Source: Neodontobutis hainanensis (lineage: Eukaryota > Chordata > Actinopteri > Gobiiformes > Odontobutidae). From it: a DNA stretch of 64,000 nucleotides. The stretch is taken from positions 3,212,501 to 3,276,500 of the forward strand of contig JALDNG010000048.1 of the NCBI GenBank assembly GCA_024349245.1, in the 5' to 3' direction. The position numbers and the translations under genes are program-made. This document shows, one piece after another, positions 33,234 to 46,900 of the stretch (position 1 is the stretch's first letter; every line of letters starts with the position of its first letter). The notes below the pieces were generated by a model. That model worked only from the letters and a program-made list of their open reading frames with translations. It was not told the DNA's origin and ran no database searches.

Positions 33234-36200
33234 ATGGCAGTGCCAAAGATGCTGTTCTCTGACGTGGAAAGTTTTCTGGACTCGCATCCAGAGTTGTTTG
33301 AGGACTATCTGAACCGAAAGGGAAATTATAGCATGGTGGAGAAATGGCTCAAGAATCACCAGGCGAGCAAAAGTATCCCAGCGGCTGCATCTCCCGTGGA
33401 GCCCAGGGAAGAGAAGAGCAACGCGTGCAAGGACAGCTGGGCAAGCAAATCTGACGGGCTGCAAAGGAGAGCCTCACAGAAGGAGCTTCGAAAAACTTTT
33501 GCCAGGTCAAAGGCGATTAATGTCAACAGAACATACGACGAATATGTTAATTCTAGGGCACAGGAGCCGCTGACGAGCATGAGAAGGAGAGCTCTGCTGA
33601 GAAAAGCGAGCTCTCTGCCCCCAACCACTGCGCACATCCTGAGCGCACTGCTTGAGTCCAGAGTAAACATCCCCCAGTACCCGTCCACAGCCGTGGATTT
33701 TAAATATTACCTCAAAGAACACAACGAAAGAGAGTTTTTCCTAGAACTGGTTAAAGACATTTCAAACGATTTGGATTTAACAAGTCTCAGCTATAAAATC
33801 CTCGTGTTTGTTTGTATTATGGTCGACGCAGACCGGTGCTCCTTGTTTTTAGTGGAGGGCACAGGAAACAAAAAGACACTTGTGTCCAAATTCTTTGATG
33901 TGCACGCAGGTACCACAGTTTTACCCTCAATGAATTCAGACGAAGTTCAAGTGCCCTGGGGAAAAGGCATCATTGGATATGTGGCTGAACACGGAGAGAC
34001 AGTGAACATTCCTGACGCTTATCAGGTGCCTGCTTCTCTGCGTGCAAGCGTGCGTGCATTTTGCATGAGTCACAAGGAGAGAGGCAGATAGGAGGATCAA
34101 AGAGTCACTTTTTCAGTCATAGTTAATGGTTCAATAATGAAAGTGTGCAATTATGTGTTTTAAAACATCCCTAAGTAAAAACATTCATTACAGCATATAC
34201 AAAAGTTTAAATCCACCTCGAAAATACTTCCATCCTTTTAATGCAACCATGCACGCAAAATGGATATTTTCTTTATTGTACCTTACCCTTAGTGCACAAA
34301 CGTTTCCATGAGCTCACAGATTTGGGGTTGCTTTCCACACTGGGCTCATGCAACACTCTGCAGAAAGTGTTACCCATTCTTTGTGGCAGATCTGGGTCAG
34401 TGCCTTGGCCCTTCATGCACAAACCTAGGCACTGCTATACGTTTATTTGGTTGCCTCAGATTTACATAAGAACCATTTTTTATTAGTTGCCTAGACAATA
34501 CATATACAATGCATACATTTTTAATTGTCTGTAATAATTCACCTTCCTTCCTGCCGCAAAACAACTCCACAATGATACAGTGACTCTCCTCATTGTTAAC
34601 ACTGTGATCTTTGTTTTGTTTTTTTGTGCTCTTCAGTGTTGTTTTGTCACTCTTGTGTGTCAATTTGGTCTGAATAATATACGGTTGAGTCTTAAATGTT
34701 GTTTCATTCACATTTGAATGTTCAACGTTACCACACACTTACTTACTTCATAAGTGGAAATCACACTTACAGAAAGTACATTTCAGATCCGGTCCACAGT
34801 AACAATGAACGTAACATACAGTCCTCTACAGTACCAAGCAAGACAATGATGTATCACCCTGAGGCCTGCTAAATACAATAGAATCCATTATTGTGCTATA
34901 CTTACAATTATATATTTTGCTTTTTTATCAAGCCATTTTTTTTTATCATGGCTATAATATTGAATTTAAAAAACAAATATTTAATTTGGGTTAAGTGTTT
35001 TTTGAATTTTTTGTTTTGCACATAATATAAATATTGATGTGTCTTATGTGTTATCGCACTGTCATCTAAAAATAGGATTGTTAAACTGCAAGGGCTTACA
35101 CTGTCTTATTTTGTCTGTCCCTGAATTGCAGGATCGTCGATTTAGTGATGAAATTGACAAGCTGACAGGCTACAAAACCAAGTCACTGTTGTGCATGCCC
35201 ATTTGCAACAGTGATGGCGAGATCATTGGAGTAGCTCAGGCCATCAACAAGACCTCAAGTGGAGAACTCTTTACTGAAGATGATGAAAAGGTAATTTCTG
35301 TGAGTGATGTTTCCTTAACCTACACAGCATAATAGTGTTTGCATTAATGCCAGACAGACACATTTAAACATTTATATTTAAACATTAGATGGACTAAATC
35401 CACAGCAGAATGACATGAAGTACACAAACTATTTTCTCATTACATATTTATTATATATTCTATAATATATTCATGAGTTACCATATTTAACAGAAACTGC
35501 AGTCAGATGTGTTCAAAATGTATATTTATAAACTTTTGCACTTTGACTAATTATAGCATTTGTAAATGAAAGCAGAAGATTTGTGTTGTGCAACATTAGT
35601 CACTAATGTCTCATTCTTTGAGCCTGAGTCTATGATCACAATATGTTTTTTCTTGTAACATTAGCTCGTTATTTGTTATTCAGAGACAGCTTAATAGTTA
35701 AGCTCATAGACACGAAGCATACAAGCTGGCACATTAAAACCTGTGAAAGCTGTGAGTTGTTTTTATCACGTTTGTTTTGTGTGAATTTCACAAAAATGTG
35801 CTATAAAGAGAGCTGTGGAGTAGGTGGGCCTATTATTTAAAAAAATGCTTATGTTGTGTAAATGAAAACACAATAGAACTATTGTCAAATGTTTAAAGAA
35901 TAATGGCATGCATGCATTTATATAGCGCTTTCCTGCACCTTTCTCGGGCACCCAAAGCGCTTTACATTGTGCTTCCACTCACCCCATTCACACACATTCA
36001 CTCCTGTGGCAGACAGAGAGAATAACACTTTCATTAGTGAGTTCCACTCAACAAAAAATCAACTAAGGATCTACAGATCACACAAATCAGAATTATAGCT
36101 CTAGTTCTTCATCAGGAAGTGGTTGCCTCACAACAAGTAGTGGTGGCAATGGTGTTCATTTTGCACACATAGTTGGTTTGTCCTTTTTTATATCCTGTCA

Positions 36201-39200
36201 TATAAAATTCTGTCATCATTCAGGACTTTATCTGTCAACATACTTACTAACATTTAAAGTAAAAAGACAGTGATAAGCAAGTGCATTCACTTGTTCCCTG
36301 ATTTGAGTCATGCCCTAAAGGTCATAAGCTCAAACGTCTTGAGTGCAACACAAATGTTTTTCTTTTCATTTTTTATAATATTGGAATTTCACTCTTTTTT
36401 TGCTCTGTCCATTGAATGTAATAGATGCAGATGATGAATTCTTTCTTTCCCCCCTTTTTTGTACGCTTCACATTGAATTAACATCACACTAATGCTCAGG
36501 ATGGCTACAGCTGAATTAGTAATGAAATGCAATGTTAGCATCAGAGAACATCATAAGCTCCCTGCACGGCACAGCTGCAGCTCTGCTTTTATGGAAGTCC
36601 TTGGAATAAGAAACTGTATAACGCTTTTCAAGCCATTAAACCATTCTGTAATAGTAAACATTATTAACAAGAGATAATAGTGTACTTTTATTAAAAAGGA
36701 AGTCTGTTCAATACGTTGTGAAACCTTATAGGATCCTTAAACACATTATATTGCTGGCTTTTAAACCCAGACTGCCTTAATTATGTTGTGTTGAAACCCC
36801 GCAGGATTGCAATCCTTTGGGAAGCTTATAATAGTTCAACCCATGTGTAATTGCATTGTCTCATTATCTTCTGTAGAGAAATATAGCTATTGACTTAATT
36901 TAACTTACCACATCATGCAGTCTCTACATCCTGCATCAATATCTTGATTTAGCGTAGCTATTGGTCCTTCTTGCATGAATTATTCAGAGGTACATACAGT
37001 CACATTTATTTTTGGCTGATACAGTTGAAGTTAGGAGTTCATTGTTGATTTTCTTTTTTAAAGGGTCAAAAGACTACATGCACACCATAATCTGTGCCAT
37101 TATTGACTAAGATAAACATAAAACACAATGTGCAGAATATCACAGGACAGCATTCTCTTTAAGGAATATGAAGGAATATCTTAATCAACGACAACTGGCA
37201 AAAAAAAAAAAATTAAACTGTTCAGTTTCTATTGTCATGACCACGTGAATGAAATGATTATGAGTTAGTTTTGTAAATGGACTCCTTTGCTCCCTCTTGC
37301 TGTCAGTTCCTCATCAAATATGCAATGAATCTGACTTTAAATAATGCAGAAGTTATTCATAACTGACTCAGTTTATCCTAATGCAATATTTAGATGAATT
37401 AAGTTTGGGACAATGCGGGAAATAGAGTATTATTTTGAGAAGTACTGTTTACCTTGTTACTCCAGTGACACATCTTCAGCTTTTACTATGTACCTCTACC
37501 AATGAATAATTTATGTCAAATAATAGAAACTGAAACTCATATTGTTGTACAGGTCATGCAAACGCATCACAATCAAAATCATCTAAACACCCTGCTTTAC
37601 TTGTCTGTAGTCATTGTCACAGTAACCACCAGTTTTCAGTTGCCGTGTATGGTAAAATAGTAATGGTCTTCAAACTGCATTTATTGATGTTTTCTGTGTT
37701 GTAGACAACAATGCTTGTGCTATAAAATAAGTTTAGATTTCTGTTGCATAAATATTTGATGTCACCTTAAAAAAAAAAAAAGCAATCATTACTAAGTGTA
37801 TTTGCAAAACTGCTATGTGCTTTGCTGACACAAGCTTGGGAGAGGACTTATAACAAATGTTGGCAAAGAAACAACTGAACCTTCACCACATGATCACAGA
37901 TCTTAAAAAGACTGGAAGTAAAGAAAGCTTTACACCTGAGTTTTGAACTGCTTTTTCAAAGTGAGAAAGGGAGTCAATGAGGTTAAAGAAACAGATGCTC
38001 CCTAGCCTTTGGCACTTACCTTTATTGTTAAGCCACTCTTTACAGCTCGGTCCAAAGGTAAAGCATCTTGTTTGTAATGCAACCTTGTAATGGCCTGCCT
38101 GACAGAATGTGATTAGAGAACAGCGCTTTTCCCGGGTTTGTCTGTTTGTTCCTTGCTAGATCCCCAAAGTCCTGCTTGCTAATGAATCTGCTCCTGCTGG
38201 GGCTATTGATGTCCACTGCCTTTCAGAAAAAGCAGCAGTGTAGAATTCCTTGGGACAGCTGAAAAGGCCTTACGCACTTTGAGCTTATTGCTTAGCACCT
38301 TCATTCATGGATAACACTTATGGTCTTGATTATGTATAACCTTAGGAAAGGAAAGATAATTTATTCATTAGCAAGACAGGGTAGTATATTATAACACGTT
38401 ATGATTAGAACAGTTTTTTAATTTAGTGACTTCATTTGTACTTTGCATAATGCTAAACAGTGTGATAATGACTTTATGGACAAGACATGCCAGAGCATTA
38501 GAAGGCTTATTGATACTCAGTAATTTAATAGAAAAGGCAGGAGTAAACCTTCAGTCAGAGGTGTCAGTTTGATCTCAAGTAGGCCAGACCAGTTAAATAA
38601 CAGAATAATCACCTAAAAAGAAACACAGCTTTTTATTTGTATTTTTTTATTTGGTGAGAACAGTTCATATTAATAAACGTACTATGCAAATTGTTGTAAG
38701 TACGCTGGATTAAGCACAATGCTAATTTCCATCCATTGTCCTAGACAGTGAAACAACAAACAAAAAACAAACATTTTAAAAATACAACAGAAGCAAAGGC
38801 AGTACAGTTCCAAGATGCAATACAATGAATAGAACAGTCATCATAGAACAAACCTACCTACCTACAATTACAGTGTAGAGTGCATACTAGACCTTAAATA
38901 GCATAAATCTGTCTTTGTTTTAGTGCAAGAGTGCGAGAGGTACAAGAACATTGTACTGTCAGTGGCCTCATCATGCTTAGTTTGAACTCACCCTCACAAT
39001 ATATTTTTGATGCTAATGCTACTTCGGTAGCTAACTTTCACTGCTGCATCACTGACCACTCAGGCTGGGGGTTTTGAAACATTTGTTGTTTCCTCAAACA
39101 TCCTCAAACAAGCTAACAATTCATTTATCTTCTCTCCTCTCTGTTGTCCTTACAAACTGTTGTATTTTTCACCACTGTGAATATGATATTCATTCATTCA

Positions 39201-40886
39201 TTCATGCATTCATTCATTCATGCATTCAGCCATGGTAAAATACAATAGAACAATAATTCAGAATAGTTAAAGTTACAAGACATTGTCGCACTGGTTTGAG
39301 CCGCTCTGGCACACAGTTCAAAGTCAAGAAACATAAAGAGAATTAAATATATAGCTAATCCTCTATGCATTATGTGAAGAGTTGTAGCTTGGCCCAGTAG
39401 ATCATTTTAGGTCTACCATTATCATGAGCCATGTAATTAGAGTTGTTAAGTAGTCATGTGAATATATGAATCATCGTTGGAGAGCAAGAAGTTTGAGTCT
39501 GTCTAAAATATGAATGTTCTTTTTATAAAGCCCCTGCTATTCTACAACCTGTGGATTTCACAACACAACATTTCTTTTTTAAACATTTTGCAGATTTATA
39601 CCTTTTAGGCAGTGCTGGCTTTTGTGTTTGTGATGTTCATTCATGGCTAAACGGAAACATTGTGTTTTAAGAGGTGAAAGAGCTATCCCTCTATCTGCAG
39701 CTGCAGCTGACTAACTTCCCATTCACACATTGTTACAGCATGAGCAGCCTCAGGTTGCACTGAGGCCTGGTAAATATTGGTGGCTCTGTTGGACTGATTG
39801 TGTTGTTTACACAGCGGCCAGATGCTAAAGATAGATAATTTACTCAAAGGGTATGGATAACGAAGTGTGCATCCTAAAATCTATTGATTCCCTGTTAAAG
39901 GACTTAAGTTAAGATTTAGGGAATTTAAATAGTAAAGGCTAAAATGCCTGTCTTCATAATGTTTTGTAGCCCACTCTGTGGATTTTCAGTGCCCAATGGT
40001 ATTGAAATAAAGCAGTTCAATTTCAGACTAAGATGTTGATTAGATTTCCCAATACACATTAATGCACTACATCAAGTGATTACATTATTTATGTAGAAAA
40101 TATGAGCAAAATAAGGAATTTACATTTTCAGCCCAAGGCAGTGTGAGTCAGAGTTTTCAGTCAAATGGTAAAATGTCAGTTGAATTGATTTATTTTGTTG
40201 TCAGAAGTAATGATGCTATTAAAGAGACATTGCTTTTAATGAATTGAAAAGTCAGGCTGGCATATGTATCTAAAAAATTTTGTTTGCTATTTCTGAGTTC
40301 CACTCGATTTAAGTATGTATATACTTTCACAGGTGCTGCAGATGTACCTCCCTTTCTGTGGTATTGCAATCTCCAACGCCCAACTCTTTGCTGCTTCAAG
40401 AAAGGAGTATGACAGGAGTCGGGTAAGGGCTCCAGGGCACACCTTGATAATAGCACCCCCACTGCACCCCCATCCTAAGGATCAGCAGTACTTCCTCCCC
40501 CCAGATGCTGACACTGAGGCTGGCTATTGATCCCAGCCCACTTGCTGCCACTGCAGCAGTAGGGATCACAGAGCTTCATGCGGCCCTGCATGGACATTTT
40601 TTTCTCTGAGTCTGTGGGGGGGGGGATGGGCCTGTATTCACATAAAGTCTTGGGCTATGATCTAATGCTACAAGTAATGTTCAGAAAACTACTAATTTAT
40701 GTCATCCATTGATAAATTAGTTCTATAATTCTATTATGGTAGAAGGATAATGAGAACACAATCAGTAAATGGAGGTTCCCATTATATATAATAAATACAA
40801 AATACATACAATACAATGTTTTTTCTATCATGTTGCAAAATCTTTTTGGTTTATGGTATAATAATGTTAATTAATGATTTCTATAT

Positions 40887-40940
<54 letters not shown>

Positions 40941-43900
40941 GTATTATTATTATTATCTCTATTAAGTAAATTTTAAAATTCGGCAGCTTGTTCTGATTGT
41001 TGACTAAATCCAGTGGCATCTTCCTTTTCTCTTGGTGTTCAGGCGCTTTTAGAGGTAGTCAATGACCTGTTTGAGGAGCAGACTGACCTGGAGAAGATTG
41101 TCAGAAAGATCATGCACCGTGCCCAGACATTGCTAAAGTGCGAGCGCTGCTCTGTGCAGTTGCTAGAGGACATTGAGTCACCGGTACTGTTTTTCTCTCT
41201 GCTGTCCTGCTGTGTATGTGTCTATCTGTCTATTTATTTGTCCAAGTCTTTTTACCTTGTAATTTTCTGTTATCAAGGAAACACTATGAACTGAGCTGTA
41301 GTAATATCTTACCTTTCAATCCTTTCAGGTGGTCAAGTTCACAAAGTCATTTGAGCTGCTGTCGCCTAAGTGTAGCGCTGACACTGAAAATAGGTATGTA
41401 CAAGTATTGTTTTTCTTTTCTTTACACAATGCTCATGACCACATTGATTTAAGGCCAAGACAATACCTTTGAACAAGAACAAGATACCGGCAATCACTTA
41501 AAAAATAAACACTAAAAGTCCTCTTATTCTTTTGCTAATAGCTTTTCATAAAATAGTTTTAGTTTCACCTTTGGCAAAGCCAGCACCTATAAATGCAGCA
41601 CAACAGTTTGTTTGTGTCAGTGATGGCTCCATCAAGGACAAAAAAACAAGAAAACCATAAAAACTGAAAATTCTCCTGTGCCGTGGGAGTAATGTGCTGA
41701 TTGTGAATAGGAGGCGTTCTGTAGCGGCCTGGCTTAATTGGGTTTTGCTGCTTCGCTCCTCTGCTGAGGATTGCTGAGTGGAGGAAGAGAGGCTTAATAT
41801 TGTGTGGGGTGTTTATGGATAAATACCAACGCTTAAAGTAAGACAAATTACACCCCATGTCCAGCACTTGCCATGACTGATATAGTCACTTGAAGGCAGT
41901 AGCTCGAACCAGCAGTTAAATAAATAACAAACAAAAGAAATAGAACAAGATGGGTCAGATCAGAAGTAGGAGCTAGATTCAACACATATTCAAAAGTGCA
42001 GACATTACAAAATTACAACAGTTCTTGGATGATAGATTTATGTGTGTAATTAAAAGCTGGTGTCAAAAGCCGAGCAAACTGTAGGATTTGTAATGTGTCG
42101 CACAATCCCCAGCTGCCCCCCACAGGAATCATAACCAAACTAGTGCAGAGGTCTGCTCATGTGTTTTTAACAGCTAAATGACCGACAGGAGACAGAGAAT
42201 AAGAGAAAGGACCGGGACAGAAAAGGGATGTCGTTATCTTTCCATTTTAACTGAGGTTTATGTCCTACCACATGCTGCCGTTTCATTGGAGACATTTACA
42301 AGATCTAACACCACTGTTTGTCTATTCTAACCTCAAAGGACCAAACAAAGCACTTCAACAATTTTAACTGTTGCATTTAAAGTGGAAACGTCAATCTAAG
42401 GCAATATGTCTGAATGGGGAGCATGAGCAGCGATGCAGGTGTTTCTGTGCTGAGAGTGTGGGCGTTTGGCAATGAAGAAGACAATTGCACTATTAACTGT
42501 TCATTACTTATCTGGAGTATGAAAGTTCATTAAATGCAAGTCAAATTAAAAGAGCATGTTCTTTTTTAAACTGGCAGTCAAAGATGTTAAAGGGAATGAA
42601 CCTTTTGCTTAAGGACACGTGTATTTTTATCATAATTATAAACAATATTCCTAAATTGTCATTGTTTGTTTCATTTGTTGTAGTAATTGCTGTATTTTTC
42701 TGTCCCTAGTTTCAAAGACAGTATGGAGAAGTCATCGTACTCAGACTGGCTCATTAACAACAGTATTGCAGAGCTGGTAGCCTCCACTGGACTGCCTGTA
42801 AACATCAGTGATGCCTATCAGGATCCTCGCTTTGATGCTGAGGTAACCGCAACTGTCAACATGACATCATTAGGATTTTTTCCCAAAGACAAGCACAATA
42901 TACCTCTGTCCAATGTCATCGATAAAAATATCCCTGGGAACAGGACTAATGCCCAGTGTTGAAGACCACTTACACAGTCATCTGCATTTAAACTGACAAG
43001 GCTTTTTGAAACTTGATGTTCGCACCTTAACGTCCATTGAAGTGAGTTGATGTGGGATTGATAGTGCTATTAACCCTGTGTTAAGTAACGGAAATCCCAT
43101 AATCAGCGCCCAATGTGTTCATCGTCAGTCATCCTTTTTTAAAACTCATTTTATTAGATAACACTATAATCTATGCCAGTTGTCATTAGACTATAATGAC
43201 TCACACAGGACTCAGGTTTCTAGTATAAACCTAGGTAGTAATAACACCGCACAGACTCACCATTCAGTCTTTTTACACTGTTGTATTTATTAATGAATAT
43301 TTAATGTCTTTTTCTGCTCTCACATACTAATACATTTCACCATTCTACTTTTTAAGGCTGACCAGTTTTCAGACTTTCACATCCGCTCTGTGCTTTGCGT
43401 TCCCATATGGAACAGCAACCACCAAATTATTGGTAAGTAATCATCATCCACATAATAATCATCCACAGCTTTCATTTTGTTTGGGTTGTATTCCCTGTGT
43501 TGCGTTGAGTTTAACACTTCATGTAGTATGTGATCAGCTCATCACATATGCCACACTTGCAAGCAGAGTTGACTTTTTCTGATTGTGTGCTTTGTGTTTG
43601 TAATTCAGCCCAAGGCTAACACACTGACACACTGATAAATCATGGATCTCTCGTTTAGTTTTTGGTGCTGGGTATGTGGGGAGGACTTGGCCGACAAGAA
43701 TCTGACAAGGAAGTTCTTTTGTTTTATCTGAGGACAGAGTGGTCCAACATATCTGAAGAAGGCTGTGTGTGGTATAAATGTGTCATGTGTCATGTCCTGG
43801 GTCCTTTTGCGTAAGTGAATTTATCAAGTATAGGAGGGGCATGAGGAACAGAAAGAGTGAGGGGGTTGAGCTGTGTGTGGGTGGCACCTGAGGACCTGAA

Positions 43901-46900
43901 GTGAAAAAACATTGTACAAACAAAGCAACAAGAGATGAAATTCTCCTGTCAAGGATACATGCAGCTGAATCCTTGTATCCTCTGCCAAGGGTTAGAGGCA
44001 GCACTTCCTAATCCGTCAACACAAAAGTTACAATAATCAGATATGGCACATGAAGTCTACAACAGTGTTGTTGTTTGTGAAGGCAGCATGGGATATTAGT
44101 GACAAATAGTTTATGGTTTAATTACTTCATGGTAAAATCTCTTGGGTACAACAGCAACACGAGCAACAAGAAAAAGCCACTATCTATATTTGACAGTTTG
44201 TTATTATGTCTGGAGACTTTTGACTTTTTAATTAGATGTCGAGAGAAGCTGTCAAATACAAGTGATTCATTTAGTCATATCAAAAATAATTCTTATTGAA
44301 GGAATTTTCCAATAAATAACCCATTTAGCATAACATTCATAATCACAATACTGAAGAAGAGCTGTGTTGGTTTAACATCTGCTGATTAAGATGAAATATT
44401 GTAGTATCAGTAGTTTTATTGTATGAATACTTTCTGTAACAGGTGTCGCTCAAGTGCTCAACAGACTGGATGGGAAACCTTTTGATGATGCAGACCAGCG
44501 TCTCTTTGAGGTTGACTGTTTTCCTATCTTATATATCTATACACCTGTTTGTAATCATACTGACTATATGCTCTCTTCACAGGCGTTTGTAATCTTTTGT
44601 GGACTTGGCATCAACAACACAATCATGTACGACCAGGTGAAGAAGTCCTGGGCCAAGCAGTCTGTGGCTTTGGACGTAAGAACACAAAAATCCATAATCT
44701 GATATATATTATGCAGTTGAAATTAAATTGAGTACAATTAACTTTTTTAGCAAATATGCACAGTGTGGAAACCTTAACCCCAATGTTCTAGATAGCAGTA
44801 GTGGCTGTGAAGCTGATATAAAACTCTCTCTGACTTCTCTCTTAGGGGTCTTTGCTTTTGGCTTCCCTTTTCCTCTCATATTTCCACCAGAATGTAGTGT
44901 TGAAAAAAGTGCTGATCCCTCTTTGTAGACAACCTCTTCACAAAGGTTTTATTGAAAATTAATGAGAGGCAGTGAAAAGCAATCCCTCATCTGCCCTGCC
45001 ATACATAGACATTCAGCACTAGTCATCCTTTGCTGCAGATTACAATGGACAGCTTTTAGGGCCATTAGCTTTACTGTGTTAAAAAAGAAAGCAGAACTAG
45101 AGTGCTGATAGTTAGAACATTTAAGGTTGAGACACAGAATGAACTAATATGTAGATGCATTGCTTCTGGCAGCGCTGAATAAACATGAGCATTTATGATC
45201 CAATAAGTAACTGTATGTCTGTGCGCACTATTTCTCTCAGGAAATAAAGGGAACATGGCGATGGAATCAGGGCTGACATTCTAGCTCCTGTAGCATTTTA
45301 GAGGCAACTTGGTGTTGCCTTTAGCTTCCTCGTCAGAACTGTGCCACATTTTACTCTCCGCACCTGCTTTTTTGATGGTGATGCTACGTGTCATTGTTTT
45401 GCAGGTTCTGTCTTATCATGCCACTTGTTCCAAGACTGAAGTTGACAAATTTAAGGTAACAGCTATTCTGGTTTGTCTTTAAAACAAACATATTTGCTTA
45501 TAGTTTGTAATAGTGTAAGCTGGGGAATGCTGTTGTGAAAGATATTAAAGTCAGAACTGACTTGCACACTGCCTGGTGCTCGGGGGATATAATTGTCACA
45601 CAATATTACCCTCGGATGTTGACATGTGAAAACATTTTATAGAATATTCAACATTATTACGGCTGTAATCGTTTTTGGTCAAGCCTAAAAGTGTCCTTGT
45701 TGCTTAGACTTCAAGAAAATAGGTCAATGCATTTGCATCCCTTAGAATGTAACCAGTCTACTGAAGGTACATGTATAATCATTTACTTTGTTTGCAGGCC
45801 CCTTTTGTTAACTCATTTCATTAATTTATTTCATTTTTTCTCTGTTTTTAACTTTGAAAAGACAAAGCCCAGTAGCACCAAAAATAAATTATTGACATTT
45901 TTTTTGTCTTTACTTCATTTTCTTAGGTTGATATTCAGCCATAATACATTTGAAATTGATTACTCCAATCAATTGTAAATTATTCCTAGTGTATTATTTA
46001 TGAAAATGAAAAATGAAAATATCTACATTTTTAATTGGTGTGGCATTTCTGAAATATAGATATGACCTATTTTCCTGCACTTTCATGTGTTGGATTTTCC
46101 CCTGTGGCCATTATTGCGAAGAAGGAATCCCGCTTTTCAGTGTGCGTGTGTGATCTCTCAGCCCCCTCATCCAGCGCACTGCCTCACCCTCTTCCCTCTT
46201 TCATAACTGCTCTACATATGGAATCTTGTGGCATACACTTGTCTGGGACTTCGCCGGCATGCAAATGGCAGACAAAGCTGGGTGACATTTTACACAAATA
46301 CATCATGTGACAGCTACAGTATATGACATAGAGAAATCATTTTGATGCTCTTTTGCTGTAAAAGTATCAAATGTGGCAATAATAGTCACACATATGAACA
46401 ACTAATAACAGTCCTCTTGGTTTAGATCTTAGCACAGGTTAATGGTAAGTATGTAGTTTTTCATCCATCCATCCATCCATCTTCCACTATCCGGGGCCAG
46501 GTTGTGGGGACGGCAGTCTACACTCAGACTTTCACCAGACACTTCCTCCAGCTCTTTTGGGGGAACACTGCGACGTTCCCAGGCCAGCCAATAAACATTC
46601 TTCAGCGTGTCCTAGATCTTTCTGGTGAGACATTTACAGTACACCTCAGTTGGCTTCTCTTGATGTGGAGGAGCTCCTCCCAAGTGACTGAGCTTCTCGC
46701 CCTATCTCTAAGGGAGCGCCCAGCCACCCTGTGGAGGAAACTCATTTTGCCAGCCTTTCTCTGGGATCTTGTTCTTTCCGTCATGACCCAAAGGTCATGA
46801 CCATAGAATGAAGAATGTACAGTAGATCGACCGGTAAATCGAGAGCTTCGCCTTGCAGCTCAGGTCCTTCTTCACCATGACAGACCGGTACATCGCAACA

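Larger units (their letters stand above)
35291..40332 (+). other. pde11a intron 2 (5 kb), no gene seen
   Basis: The largest intron of this gene in the window. It holds a dispersed repeat near 35.9 kb and a small ATTC repeat at 39.2 kb; otherwise it is unremarkable AT-rich sequence with no convincing exon on either strand. Confidence 0.6.
33234..44675 (+). other. pde11a: pde11a regulatory half: N-terminus and two GAF domains
   Basis: Exon 1 (264 codons) carries the long-form N-terminus and the first half of GAF-A, from FFLELVKDISNDLDL to the VPWGKGIIGYVAEHGETVNIPDAYQ core. Exons 2 and 3 finish GAF-A with the NK(X)nF(X)3DE signature (NKTSSGELFTEDDE). Exons 4 to 9 encode GAF-B, ending with NRLDGKPFDDADQRLFE. 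Family knowledge: GAF-A binds cGMP and GAF-B contributes to dimerisation. Confidence 0.92.

Noticed and set aside
33009..33722. Long minus-strand open frames (up to 151 codons) opposite pde11a exon 1
   Set aside because: They are antisense shadows of a real coding exon and show no domain of their own.
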